Shown in pieces: positions 35,454 through 43,181 of a DNA stretch of 64,000 bases; the stretch's first letter is position 1, and every line of letters begins with the position of its first letter. Source of the stretch: Chromohalobacter sp. 296-RDG (lineage in GTDB: Bacteria; Pseudomonadota; Gammaproteobacteria; Pseudomonadales; Halomonadaceae); assembly GCF_029889885.1 (NCBI RefSeq), contig NZ_JARANY010000011.1:1-64000 (forward strand). Direction: 5' to 3'. The notes under the pieces are model-generated. The model was not told the origin of the DNA. It was given only the letters and a program-made list of their open reading frames with translations, and searched no databases. The position numbers were made by a program, and so were the translations under genes.

Positions 35454-36157
35454 TCGTCCGCCTCCCCGAAACCGGCGTTATAGTGTTTTTGCAGCCGCGC
35501 GACGATCCATTCCGACACACTGGCGATCAATAGGTACACCACGGCCACCGGGATCATGAACAGGAACGGCTCATGCGTGGCTTTGGTCGCTTCGGCGGCG
35601 ATACGCACCATGTCGGAAAGGCCGATCACCGAGACCAGCGCGGTGGTCTTGAGCAGTACCATCCAGTTATTGCCCAGCCCGGGAAGGGCGTGGCGCATCA
35701 TCTGCGGAAACTGAATGCGTCGGAAAATGAGCCGGTTGGACATCCCGTAGGCACGTCCTGCTTCGATCTGGCCACTCTCGACGGCAAGAAAGGCGCCGCG
35801 AAAGGTCTCGCCCATATAGGCACCGAAGATGAAGCCGATGGTCACGACGCCGGCGACGAACTCGTTGATGTTGATGAAGATATCCACATCGAACTCGTAG
35901 TAGAGCCAATCGGTGAACATATTGACGCCTATCTGACCGCCGAAGAACAGCAGCAGCATCAAGACGAGATCAGGCACCCCGCGAATGAGCGTGGTGTAGA
36001 GTGTGGCAATGCGATGGAACAGCCAGTGGCGCGAGAGCTTGGCGCTGGCGGTGAGCAGGCCGAGGATCAAGGCCAGCAACAACGACAGCACAGCGACTTC
36101 CAAGGTGACCAGGGCGCCTTCGAGAAGACGGGGGCCATAGCCCTGTAGATCGATCAT
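35441..36157 (-). CDS. Amino-acid ABC transporter permease (HisQ/ArtQ-like)
   Basis: A 238-residue inner-membrane permease with about five helices. It has the start LQGYGPRLLEGALVTLEVAVLSL, the RGVPDLVLMLLLFFGGQ segment and the EAA loop EAGRAYGMSNRLIFRRIQFPQMMRHALPG. This pattern fits the HisQ/AotQ group. It lies 21 bases after the ATPase gene and overlaps the HisM-like gene, so the three are one transcript and probably one complex. Confidence 0.92.
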   Translation of the reverse strand: MIDLQGYGPRLLEGALVTLEVAVLSLLLALILGLLTASAKLSRHWLFHRIATLYTTLIRGVPDLVLMLLLFFGGQIGVNMFTDWLYYEFDVDIFININEFVAGVVTIGFIFGAYMGETFRGAFLAVESGQIEAGRAYGMSNRLIFRRIQFPQMMRHALPGLGNNWMVLLKTTALVSVIGLSDMVRIAAEATKATHEPFLFMIPVAVVYLLIASVSEWIVARLQKHYNAGFGEADEWNN

Positions 36158-36178
36158 GCGATTTTCTCCCGTCGGACG

Positions 36179-36949
36179 TCAGTGCTTCGGAGCTAGGAAC
36201 TGCTTGAGGCGGTCCGACTGTGGATTGTCGAGGACCTCCTTCGGCGGACCGACTTCCTCGACCATGCCCTGATGCAGGTAGATCACTTGCGAGGAGACGT
36301 CGCGCGCGAAGCTCATCTCGTGAGTCACCACGATCATGGTGCGGCCCTCTTCGGCGAGGTCGCGCATGACCTTGAGTACATCGCCGACCAGCTCAGGGTC
36401 GAGGGCCGAGGTTGGCTCGTCGAACAGCATCACTTCAGGGTCCATGGCCAGGGCACGGGCGATGGCACCGCGCTGTTGCTGGCCGCCTGACATCTGCGCT
36501 GGATAGTAATCGGCGTGATCGAGTAGCCCTACACGGTCAAGCAGATCGCGGGCGTGTGCGATGGCTTCACGTTTCGGCTTGCCGAGCACATGGGTCGGCG
36601 CTTCGATGACATTTTCCAGAAGCGTCATGTGGGCCCAGAGGTTGAAGCTCTGGAATACCATCGAAAGCTTGGCGCGAATGCGCTCGACCTGCTTCCAGTC
36701 GACCGGTTCGCGGCCACGACGCGTGGTTTTGAAGGTGATATTTTCGCCATGCACGATCAACTCGCCTTCATTGGGTTGTTCGAGCAGGTTCATGCAGCGC
36801 AGGAAGGTACTCTTGCCGGAGCCGGAGGCGCCGATCAGCGTGATCACGTCACCCTTGTGGGCCTTGAGAGAGAGCCCCTTGAGGACTTCGGTGTCACCGA
36901 AGCGCTTGGTGATGTCTCGCACTTCGAGGGGAATGGGTGTATCAGCCAT
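36179..36949 (-). CDS. Amino-acid ABC transporter ATP-binding protein (HisP-like)
   Basis: A 256-residue ATPase that powers basic amino-acid uptake. Walker A GASGSGKST (residues 40-48), signature MSGGQQQR (153-160), Walker B VMLFDEPTSALDP (173-185) and the switch histidine VVTHEM are all intact. The insertion TTRRGREPVDWKQVERIRAKL is typical of HisP/AotP. ATG 36949 is preferred to the TTG four codons upstream, since GGAG lies 8 bases before it. First gene of the operon ATPase, permease, permease, broken binding protein, desuccinylase-like hydrolase. Confidence 0.95.
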   Translation of the reverse strand: MADTPIPLEVRDITKRFGDTEVLKGLSLKAHKGDVITLIGASGSGKSTFLRCMNLLEQPNEGELIVHGENITFKTTRRGREPVDWKQVERIRAKLSMVFQSFNLWAHMTLLENVIEAPTHVLGKPKREAIAHARDLLDRVGLLDHADYYPAQMSGGQQQRGAIARALAMDPEVMLFDEPTSALDPELVGDVLKVMRDLAEEGRTMIVVTHEMSFARDVSSQVIYLHQGMVEEVGPPKEVLDNPQSDRLKQFLAPKH

Positions 36950-37060
36950 GAAAAGCTCCAAACGTGGCGGTAAGTCTCGGTCGGCACACCGGGCGACGGT
37001 GAAGAGGCCAGTGAGTGTGGTGCGGCGACCTTTGGGGCGGCTAGCGCGAAAAAGGGAGCG

Positions 37061-37069
37061 ATTCTAGCA
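37061..37069 (-). promoter_or_regulatory. Candidate extended -10 promoter of the transporter operon
   Basis: On the minus strand TGCTAGAAT is an extended -10 element about 110 bases upstream of the ATPase start. The -35 region is weak. A perfect palindrome lies just upstream of it (37110-37127). Confidence 0.45.
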
Positions 37070-37109
37070 GGCCGCGGGCGACCGAGAAGACTCGATTTTG
37101 CGGCCGATG

Positions 37110-37127
37110 ATACGACGTCTGTCGTAT
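37110..37127. promoter_or_regulatory. Palindrome upstream of the transporter operon promoter
   Basis: ATACGAC-GTCT-GTCGTAT is a perfect 7-bp inverted repeat. It sits about 40 bases upstream of the candidate -10 element on the minus strand, a usual place for an activator or repressor site. Confidence 0.45.
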
Positions 37128-37200
37128 GGATGCGTTGTCTTGTGCATGAAAGCCGTCCTGTCGTTGTTGTCATTGAGTGTCGTGCGAAAAGGCGAGAGCG

Positions 37201-38193
37201 TCATGTCGGCGGTAGGCACGCACGTACCAGCAGTGCGGCGCGGGCGCCGAGTTCCACCTGGGCATTGGGGAAGACCACTGCCACCGGCGCTTCTTCAACG
37301 AGGGTATCGCCGGCTTGGCCATCGTGCGCGAGCCGGGTCCCCACGCCGAACTCGGTGAAGTTGGGCGTTTCCTTGGAGAAGCACAGCGCGAAGTCCTGCG
37401 ATTGGCGCATCAGCTCACTGACGACGCGGAAGAAACGCACCTCTTCGAGATTCCCCGACGGTGCCGGGCGACCCTCGAGCAATGCTTCGAGCAGCGTGCG
37501 CATCCCGGATAGCGCCTCGAGGTCGTTTTCCCCGAAGGGACGCACCTTGCCGAGCTCCAGCGTGAACGCCTGCGCGGCGTGATAATGCTTGGAATAATGC
37601 GAGAAGGTCCAGCTATGGCGATGCTGATGCAAGGCTGCCTGCATCCCGGCGGCGGCCAGCCCCTGCCATTGCGCAAGATCGGTCGCGGACTCGGCGAAGG
37701 GCTCGACGACGAAGCGTGGGTAGCGGCTGTCGCGAATCGCGGTGTGCATATCGTAATGCACGCGCGGCAGGGCATGGCGCGCGAAGAAGGCATCGACGAC
37801 GGCCATCAGCTCGCGGGCGCGGTCGGGTTCATCGCCTTCCAGTTCAAGGCCTTGCTGGAACAGGCGATTGAGGTTGGTGGTGCAAAAGCGCACGCCTTGT
37901 CGAATCGCCTCAAGGTTGCCGAGGATCACCAGCACCGGCGCGCCGAGTCTGAGCTGGCCGGCCTCGAGACGCGCCAACCACGTTCCGACGAGCTCGATGG
38001 GCGCGGTTTCGTTGCCGTGGATGCCCGCCGAGACGACGCATGCTTGCGCCTCGGCGGCGAGTTCATCGGGGAGCAGTTCGAGCACGCCAGGCGCGTGCAG
38101 GCGATAACGCCCGCCGGGCAACTTTCCTTCAGTCCCTTCGCGCGGTTCGACGGAGTCAGCGTCGAGACTCGAGGCGAGCCACTCGTCAAGCAT
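37201..38193 (-). CDS. astE: Succinylglutamate desuccinylase
   Basis: Final step of the arginine succinyltransferase pathway: N-succinylglutamate to succinate and glutamate. The 330-residue zinc hydrolase has ligands H59 and E62 (SAGIHGNETAP) and H150 (YDMHTAIRD), and the AstE-type NLNRLF and FTLELGKVRPFG segments. It is separated by 15 kb from the rest of the ast genes, next to the amino-acid transport operon on the same strand. ATG 38193 is taken as start; a TTG two codons earlier is possible. A 23-codon ORF ends 3 bases before the ATG. Confidence 0.93.
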   Translation of the reverse strand: MLDEWLASSLDADSVEPREGTEGKLPGGRYRLHAPGVLELLPDELAAEAQACVVSAGIHGNETAPIELVGTWLARLEAGQLRLGAPVLVILGNLEAIRQGVRFCTTNLNRLFQQGLELEGDEPDRARELMAVVDAFFARHALPRVHYDMHTAIRDSRYPRFVVEPFAESATDLAQWQGLAAAGMQAALHQHRHSWTFSHYSKHYHAAQAFTLELGKVRPFGENDLEALSGMRTLLEALLEGRPAPSGNLEEVRFFRVVSELMRQSQDFALCFSKETPNFTEFGVGTRLAHDGQAGDTLVEEAPVAVVFPNAQVELGARAALLVRACLPPT

Positions 38194-38195
38194 GT

Positions 38196-38267
38196 TCAAT
38201 GCCCCGCAGGGCGCTCACCGCGCACATCGGTGGATTCGTAGGGAACGAAGAATTCTTGGTTGGTCAT
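38196..38267 (-). CDS. Short ORF (23 codons) directly upstream of astE
   Basis: ATG 38267 opens a 23-codon frame beginning MTNQEFFVPYESTDVRGERP, ending 2 bases before the astE ATG. There is no strong ribosome binding site. It might be a leader that couples astE translation, or the N-terminal remnant of a lost gene. I do not recognise it. Confidence 0.3.
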   Translation of the reverse strand: MTNQEFFVPYESTDVRGERPAGH

Positions 38268-38301
38268 GTCGTGCGCCTATTGTGTTATTGGCTCAAGCAT
38301 C

Positions 38302-38318
38302 GCTAATACGCCATTAGC
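38302..38318. promoter_or_regulatory. Inverted repeat upstream of astE
   Basis: GCTAAT-ACGCC-ATTAGC is a 6-bp inverted repeat in the AT-rich stretch between astE and the OprB gene, about 110 bases before the astE start. Possible operator for either gene. Confidence 0.35.
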
Positions 38319-38378
38319 AATATCTATGCCTCTACAGTACGAACCGGGCGCACCATCACAAGAGGGGAGGTCGGCGTA

Positions 38379-38477
38379 ATGAAAATGCCCGGTCTCAAGA
38401 TGAAAACCCTATCGCCAAGCATCATCGACGATGTCCGCGAGCGGGAGAGGGTGCTCGAACAAGCAAGACTTTCATGA
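38379..38477 (+). CDS. Short ORF (32 codons) in the oprB leader
   Basis: ATG 38379, with AGGGGAGG 9 bases upstream, opens a 32-codon frame rich in charged residues (SIIDDVRERERVLEQARLS at its end) that stops 67 bases before the porin ATG. The ribosome binding site is stronger than the porin's own. Upstream ACCGGGC (38343) can pair with GCCCGGT (38387) around it. It could be a leader peptide gene controlling the porin or an independent small protein. Confidence 0.35.
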   Translation: MKMPGLKMKTLSPSIIDDVRERERVLEQARLS

Positions 38478-38544
38478 TGCCGTATTCGAGAATATTATTA
38501 ACGTGCTATTGATAACACGCAAAATAAAAGAGGATGAAAACATC

Positions 38545-39855
38545 ATGACATCGCGCACGTTCGGCAGGCTTCGCGCAGGTAGCGCGCCACTCGTCATCAT
38601 CGGCAGCTTCCTGGTGGCCGGTACAGCCAATGCCTACTCGGCCTTCGCGCCGGATTCCCCCTATATGTTCGGTGATTGGGGAGGAGAACGCACGGCGCTG
38701 GAAGACGCCGGTGTTACCTTCAGTTTTGACTACGTCGGTGAGGCCGCCACTATCCTCGACGGCGGCTACCGCGACAGCCACGTGACCAAGTACGCCGATC
38801 AGTTCGCCGTCGGGGCTAATTTTGACCTCGACAAGCTGACCGGGATTCCGGATGCCGAGTTCCAGATAACGATGGTCAACCGCAATGGTCATACGGCCAA
38901 CGATCGGCTCAGCGATCCGGATGCGACGGTCGGTGGCTCCAACGTGCAGGAAGTGCAAGGGCGTGGGCCGGTCACGCGACTGACGCAGTTCTGGTATCGC
39001 CAGCGGTTCTTCGACGACGCCTTGGCTATCAAACTGGGGCGGATTCCCTTCGGCGATGACTTCGCTACCATCGACAGCAACTTCCAGAACCTGGCGTTCG
39101 GCGGGGCGCAGCCGGGCAATTGGGGCAACAATCTCTACAACTGGCCGATCTCGCAGTGGGCGGCGGTGATCCGTACGAATTATGCGTCCGATTGGTATGC
39201 CCAGTTGGGTATTTTCAGTATTGATAAAAGCAACCTGGATAACGACAACGGCTTCGAATTACGCACCAGTGGCGCCGATGGGACGCTCTTCCCCGTAGAG
39301 CTCGGGTATACACCGACGATAAATGGCATGGACGGCGCCTATAAGCTCGGATTCTATACCCAGAATGTCGAGAATCGTGCCTATGGTGATGGCCCGGCCA
39401 CGGAGACCAGTGACACCAATACCGGGCTCTACTACGTGATTCAGCAGCAGGTGACGACACGCGGCGGCAATCCCGATCGCGGGTTGACGCTATTCAGCAT
39501 GGGCAATGCCAATCACGGCGATACGGCGGGTATCGATCGCTACGTGTCGATTGGTGCGACCTACGAAGGGCCATTCGATGCCCGCCCGCAGGACGACGCC
39601 GGCATCGGCCTGGCGTATCTACACGTCAATGACGACGTCAACGATTACGTCGACTACTACAACGCCACACCGGCCGGTTTATCCTCGCCGCTGCCACGCC
39701 AGGGCCACGAGTACGACGCCGAGATTTACTACAGCTTCAACCTGACCGACTACTTGGCGCTGCGTCCCAACCTGCAGTACGTGGTCAATCCGTCGGCGGT
39801 GGACTCGGTCGACAACGCTTGGGTCGCCGGTACCACGATCCAGGCGAGTTTCTGA
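38545..39855 (+). CDS. Carbohydrate-selective porin, OprB family
   Basis: A 436-residue outer-membrane beta-barrel. A signal peptide (APLVIIGSFLVAGTANA) precedes MFGDWGGERTALEDAGVTFSFDYVGE, the OprB hallmark. Alternating strands follow (LTQFWYRQRFFDDALAIKLGRI, then later AEIYYSFNLTDYLALRPNLQYVVNPS) and the protein ends with phenylalanine (IQASF), the barrel sorting signal. OprB porins admit glucose and other sugars. ATG 38545 follows AAGAGGA. The convergent neighbour is an SMP-30-type lactonase, so the pair may belong to sugar or sugar-acid uptake. Confidence 0.92.
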   Translation: MTSRTFGRLRAGSAPLVIIGSFLVAGTANAYSAFAPDSPYMFGDWGGERTALEDAGVTFSFDYVGEAATILDGGYRDSHVTKYADQFAVGANFDLDKLTGIPDAEFQITMVNRNGHTANDRLSDPDATVGGSNVQEVQGRGPVTRLTQFWYRQRFFDDALAIKLGRIPFGDDFATIDSNFQNLAFGGAQPGNWGNNLYNWPISQWAAVIRTNYASDWYAQLGIFSIDKSNLDNDNGFELRTSGADGTLFPVELGYTPTINGMDGAYKLGFYTQNVENRAYGDGPATETSDTNTGLYYVIQQQVTTRGGNPDRGLTLFSMGNANHGDTAGIDRYVSIGATYEGPFDARPQDDAGIGLAYLHVNDDVNDYVDYYNATPAGLSSPLPRQGHEYDAEIYYSFNLTDYLALRPNLQYVVNPSAVDSVDNAWVAGTTIQASF

Positions 39856-39899
39856 GACCCTCTTTGAGTTCATCGTGCTTTATCGGAACAGCAAGAAAT

Positions 39900-39925
39900 G
39901 CCCGGTTTCATGATGGAAACCGGGC
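39900..39925. terminator. Bidirectional terminator between oprB and the lactonase gene
   Basis: GCCCGGTTTC and GAAACCGGGC form a perfect 10-bp stem with a 6-base loop, between two convergent genes. On the minus strand it is followed by ATTTCTTGC. A related but broken motif (AATGCCCGGT..TCA.GATG.AAACC) occurs in the porin leader near 38385. Confidence 0.7.
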
Positions 39926-39951
39926 GAATGTCGGCTGCTTGGAAAACGGTA

Positions 39952-40983
39952 CTAGGCCCCGCGTGCACCGGTGTAGAGGGTGTAGATTGACTGGCTGGCG
40001 GTCATCAGCAAGCGGTTGCGATCCTCGCCTACGAAGCAGAGGTTGGCGCAGACTTCCGGCAGCAGAATGCGCGCCAGGCGCTCGCCGTCGGCGGTGAAGA
40101 CCGAGACACCGTCCTTGCCTTCCCCGCCCGACACGCCGGCCCAGATATTGCCGTCCTGATCCAGCGTGATGCCGTCGTAGCCTTCGTCCTTGCTCGAGAT
40201 CACCGTCTCGCGCTCGCCTTGCGCGGTACCATCCTCTGCCAGTCGCCAGCGCGAGATCGTGGCCGGCTGGTCGGGATAGTGGGACGGCGCGCTATCACTG
40301 GCATAGAGCGTGCGCTTATCGGCACTCAGCGCAATGCCGTTGGGCTTATAGAGCTCATCGGAAAATAAGCGTGGCGCGTCGAGGTCGTCGTCGATGTAGT
40401 AGATCGCGGGGTCGAGCTCGAGCTCGCGCTTGTGGCCTTCGTAATCCACATGCGCGCCGTAGCCGGGGTCGGTGAACAAGATGCCGCCATTGTCGAGGGC
40501 GACGAGGTCGTTGGGTGCATTGAGGCGCTTGCCCTGGAACTGGTCGGCCAGTGTCGTGACGCTGCCGTCCCACTCGTAGCGCACCACGCGTGCGGGGGAG
40601 TGCTCACACGCGACTAATCGTCCCCAGCGGTCGAAGGTATTGCCGTTGGAGTGGCCGACGCCTTCGCGCAGCACACTGACTTCACCCGTCGCTTCATCCC
40701 AGCGCATTTGTCGGGCACGGGGGATGTCGCTGAACACGGCGTAGCGGCCCACGGCGTTCCAGGCAGGGCCTTCGAGCCAAAGGCCGCCGGTCCATTGCCG
40801 TTCGAGCGGCGTGTTGAAGACGTAATAGGGCTTGAAGCGGTCGTCGAGCACTTCCCAGGTATTGTCCGGATAACGCTGTGGCGTGCCGGTACCGTTTGAT
40901 TGCGCCATTAGCGTCGGCGCAAAGCTGGCCGTGGCGGCCAGGGCACTGGAAGTGGCGAGAAACTGGCGACGTCCCATCTGCAT
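39952..40983 (-). CDS. Tat-exported SMP-30/gluconolactonase family protein
   Basis: A 343-residue six-bladed beta-propeller lactonase. The N-terminus has a twin-arginine motif GRRQFLAT followed by a short hydrophobic stretch ending TLMAQS, so export by Tat is predicted. Metal-site segments are LEGPAWN (Glu), FTDPGYG, KPNGIALS (Asn) and YASDSAPSHY (Asp). Members hydrolyse sugar lactones to sugar acids; the substrate here is unknown. ATG 40983 has AAAGGA upstream; the longer frame to 41145 is not propeller-like. It is convergent with the OprB porin gene. Confidence 0.88.
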   Translation of the reverse strand: MQMGRRQFLATSSALAATASFAPTLMAQSNGTGTPQRYPDNTWEVLDDRFKPYYVFNTPLERQWTGGLWLEGPAWNAVGRYAVFSDIPRARQMRWDEATGEVSVLREGVGHSNGNTFDRWGRLVACEHSPARVVRYEWDGSVTTLADQFQGKRLNAPNDLVALDNGGILFTDPGYGAHVDYEGHKRELELDPAIYYIDDDLDAPRLFSDELYKPNGIALSADKRTLYASDSAPSHYPDQPATISRWRLAEDGTAQGERETVISSKDEGYDGITLDQDGNIWAGVSGGEGKDGVSVFTADGERLARILLPEVCANLCFVGEDRNRLLMTASQSIYTLYTGARGA

Positions 40984-41160
40984 GGTGTGAAGGTCCTTTG
41001 CATTCGTTGAGTGTAATGTGTGACGAGTTCCTGTCCTTTTGAATGTAGAACTAATGTGTGCGTATGTTGAACTTATTCGACTAATGGGCGAGATGTGGCC
41101 GGCGAGTCCTTCGGGTGAGTCCTTCGGTAAAAAGTGGACGCTCATCTTGCGCCGCGCCTA

Positions 41161-41187
41161 TCAAGAATCGCCGCGAATGGCCGATAA
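41161..41187 (+). promoter_or_regulatory. FliA (sigma-28) promoter of the chemoreceptor gene
   Basis: TCAAGAAT, 11 bases, then a perfect GCCGATAA. The -10 element matches the flagellar sigma-28 consensus fully and the -35 element matches five of eight positions. It lies 48 bases before the chemoreceptor start, a gene class normally under FliA. Confidence 0.75.
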
Positions 41188-41235
41188 CCCCTTTGTCATC
41201 GATTGTGAAGACGTACTAAGGGGCAAGGGGGGTTA

Positions 41236-42870
41236 ATGACTAATTCGAACGTGGTCGCTCACGCGGGTGAACCGACGGCGCCGGTGGTATCGCACGGTTC
41301 TCATGCGGAGACGACACGTACGCAGTGGACGCTCAAAAGGAAATTGTGGCTGACGCTGGCACTGATGTGGCTGGTAATGATCGCGATCGTCGTCAGCATG
41401 GCGTGGCAGAGCAGAAACACGATGTTCGATGAGCGCAAGGCAGCGCTTTCCAACACCATCGGCATGGTGCATACCCTGCTGAATGGTTATGCCGAGCGAG
41501 TCGCGTCGGGCGACTTGAGTGAAGAGGAGGCCAAGACGCGGGCCACCGAGGATCTCGACGCAATGCGTTTCGGCAGTGATCGCGATAATTATATCTTCGT
41601 CTTCGATGCCGACGCGCAACTCGTCTATCACCCGCGTCGTGACGCCGGATCGGATATGTCGGACTACGAAGATCCCAACGGGGTGGCGGTGTATCGTGAT
41701 CTGGCTTCGCTCGGCGAAGAGGGCGCCGGTTATCTGCCGTACTCCTCGCGCGACGCCAGCAGCGACGCACTCTTTCCCAAGCTCAGCTACGTCGAGCGCT
41801 TCGAGCCCTGGGGCTGGAACATGGCGGCGGGTGTCTACACTAACGACATTCAGTCGGCCTTCATCGACAAGCTGTGGCAGTACGCGCTGGTCTTGCTGGT
41901 GGCGGGGGGCCTTCTGACCGCAGCCTTCCTGCTGGTGATTCGCAACGTGTATCGCAGTCTGGGCGGCGAGCCGGATGAAGCCGCCCGTGTCGTGGGGCGT
42001 ATCGCCGAAGGCGATCTGACCACGCCCACCGAGTTGCGCGAGGGCGATACTCAGAGCCTGATGTATGCCATCGAACGCATGCGTCTCGAGCTGAGCAAGA
42101 CGATTGCACGTATCCGTGACGCCGGGGAGGCTATCGATCAGGGCTCGCGGGAGATTGCCACGGGCAACAACGATCTTTCCGCGCGGACCGAGGAGCAGGC
42201 GGCGTCGCTGGCTCAAACCGCGTCGAGCATGGAAGAGTTGACCGCAACCGTGCGGCAGAACGCGGAAAATGCCGATCAGGCCAACAAGGTTTCGGATGCC
42301 ACGACGGCGTCGGTGGCGCATGGCCAGGAAGTGATTTCCCAGGTGGTAAGCACCATGGGCGAGATTCGCAGCAGTTCCCGCAAGGTGGCCGATATCATTT
42401 CGCTGATCGATGACATCGCCTTCCAGACCAATCTACTGGCGCTCAACGCCTCGGTGGAAGCGGCACGTGCCGGCGAGCAGGGCCGTGGTTTCGCGGTGGT
42501 TGCCAGCGAAGTGCGCAATCTGGCGAGTCGCAGTGCGGATGCCGCGCGTGATATCAAGTCACTGATCGAAGGGTCGGTGGGCCACGTCAATGCTGGCGCC
42601 GAACTCGTCGACCAGGCCGACAGCGCTATGAGCGAGATTCGCGACGGTGCTCAGCGTGTCAACGACTTGATGGCTGAAATTTCCGCTGCTTCTCAGGAAC
42701 AGTCCTCGGGAATCGAGCAGGTCAATCAGGCCGTGACGCAGATGGATCAGGTGACACAGCAGAACGCGGCCTTGGTACAGCAGGCGGCGGGCGCTGCCGG
42801 TTCGCTCGAAACGCAAGCTGGCGATCTTTATCAGGCCGTGGTGCGTTTTCGCGTAGCCTCGGACCACTGA
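41236..42870 (+). CDS. Methyl-accepting chemotaxis protein with single-Cache sensor
   Basis: A 544-residue transmembrane chemoreceptor. Order: short cytoplasmic N-terminus, helix about 36-58, periplasmic single-Cache domain (about 60-210; DNYIFVFDADAQLVYHPRRDAG), helix about 213-235, HAMP (about 236-290), and the long coiled-coil signalling domain. The hairpin tip is about residues 395-432 (ISLIDDIAFQTNLLALNASVEAARAGEQGRGFAVVASEVRNLA split by the turn). It lacks an obvious C-terminal NWETF pentapeptide. AGGGGGG lies 5 bases before the ATG. It is driven by a FliA-type promoter. The ligand is not predictable; single-Cache receptors often sense organic acids. Confidence 0.95.
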   Translation: MTNSNVVAHAGEPTAPVVSHGSHAETTRTQWTLKRKLWLTLALMWLVMIAIVVSMAWQSRNTMFDERKAALSNTIGMVHTLLNGYAERVASGDLSEEEAKTRATEDLDAMRFGSDRDNYIFVFDADAQLVYHPRRDAGSDMSDYEDPNGVAVYRDLASLGEEGAGYLPYSSRDASSDALFPKLSYVERFEPWGWNMAAGVYTNDIQSAFIDKLWQYALVLLVAGGLLTAAFLLVIRNVYRSLGGEPDEAARVVGRIAEGDLTTPTELREGDTQSLMYAIERMRLELSKTIARIRDAGEAIDQGSREIATGNNDLSARTEEQAASLAQTASSMEELTATVRQNAENADQANKVSDATTASVAHGQEVISQVVSTMGEIRSSSRKVADIISLIDDIAFQTNLLALNASVEAARAGEQGRGFAVVASEVRNLASRSADAARDIKSLIEGSVGHVNAGAELVDQADSAMSEIRDGAQRVNDLMAEISAASQEQSSGIEQVNQAVTQMDQVTQQNAALVQQAAGAAGSLETQAGDLYQAVVRFRVASDH

Positions 42871-42917
42871 TGCCGGTCCTGTAACGCTCGCCTCGTGACC
42901 TGCGATGGCGAAAGACA

Positions 42918-42952
42918 CGAACGCCCAGCGAGAATATCTCGCTGGGCGTTCG
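42918..42952. terminator. Strong hairpin downstream of the chemoreceptor gene
   Basis: A perfect 16-bp stem (CGAACGCCCAGCGAGA and its complement) with an ATA loop, 48 bases past the stop. No T-run follows, but the stem is the most stable in the window. It also faces the convergent hemerythrin remnant and ttuC. Confidence 0.75.
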
Positions 42953-42994
42953 CGTTATGGCGTGGTGTCTGGGTTCTTACTTCCGGTCTCCCAC

Positions 42995-43174
42995 TCAAGA
43001 CGCCAGGCGTTGCATCTCTTCTTGATAGGTGATGGCCAGCGACTGCTTGGTCGCGTCGTCGAAGACGCGACCGGCCAACTGGAAGACTTCCTGCTCTTCC
43101 TCGTCGAGATGATGCATGACCATCTCCTGAAGCTGGCGCGCCGTCGCTAGCCAGCTCGGTGAGCTGTAATCCAG
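42995..43174 (-). pseudogene. C-terminal fragment of a hemerythrin HHE protein
   Basis: The minus-strand frame reads LDYSSPSWLATARQLQEM, then MHHLDEEEQEVFQLAGRVF and ends QEEMQRLAS-stop. HHLDEEE..VF is the last iron-ligand helix of a hemerythrin-like domain. The N-terminal half, with the other histidine ligands, is missing; the frame runs directly into the 3-prime end of ttuC. ATG 43123 is available but would give only 42 residues. Most likely a decayed gene truncated by a deletion. Confidence 0.65.
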
Positions 43175-43181
43175 CGCCCTT

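Noticed and set aside
41039-41235. 65-codon frame directly before the chemoreceptor gene
   Set aside because: It spans the FliA promoter and a small direct repeat, begins with TTG without a ribosome binding site and has no protein-like features.
41233-42321. 362-codon minus-strand frame opposite the chemoreceptor gene
   Set aside because: Shadow frame, rich in His and Arg, in conflict with a chemoreceptor gene that has a matched promoter and ribosome binding site.
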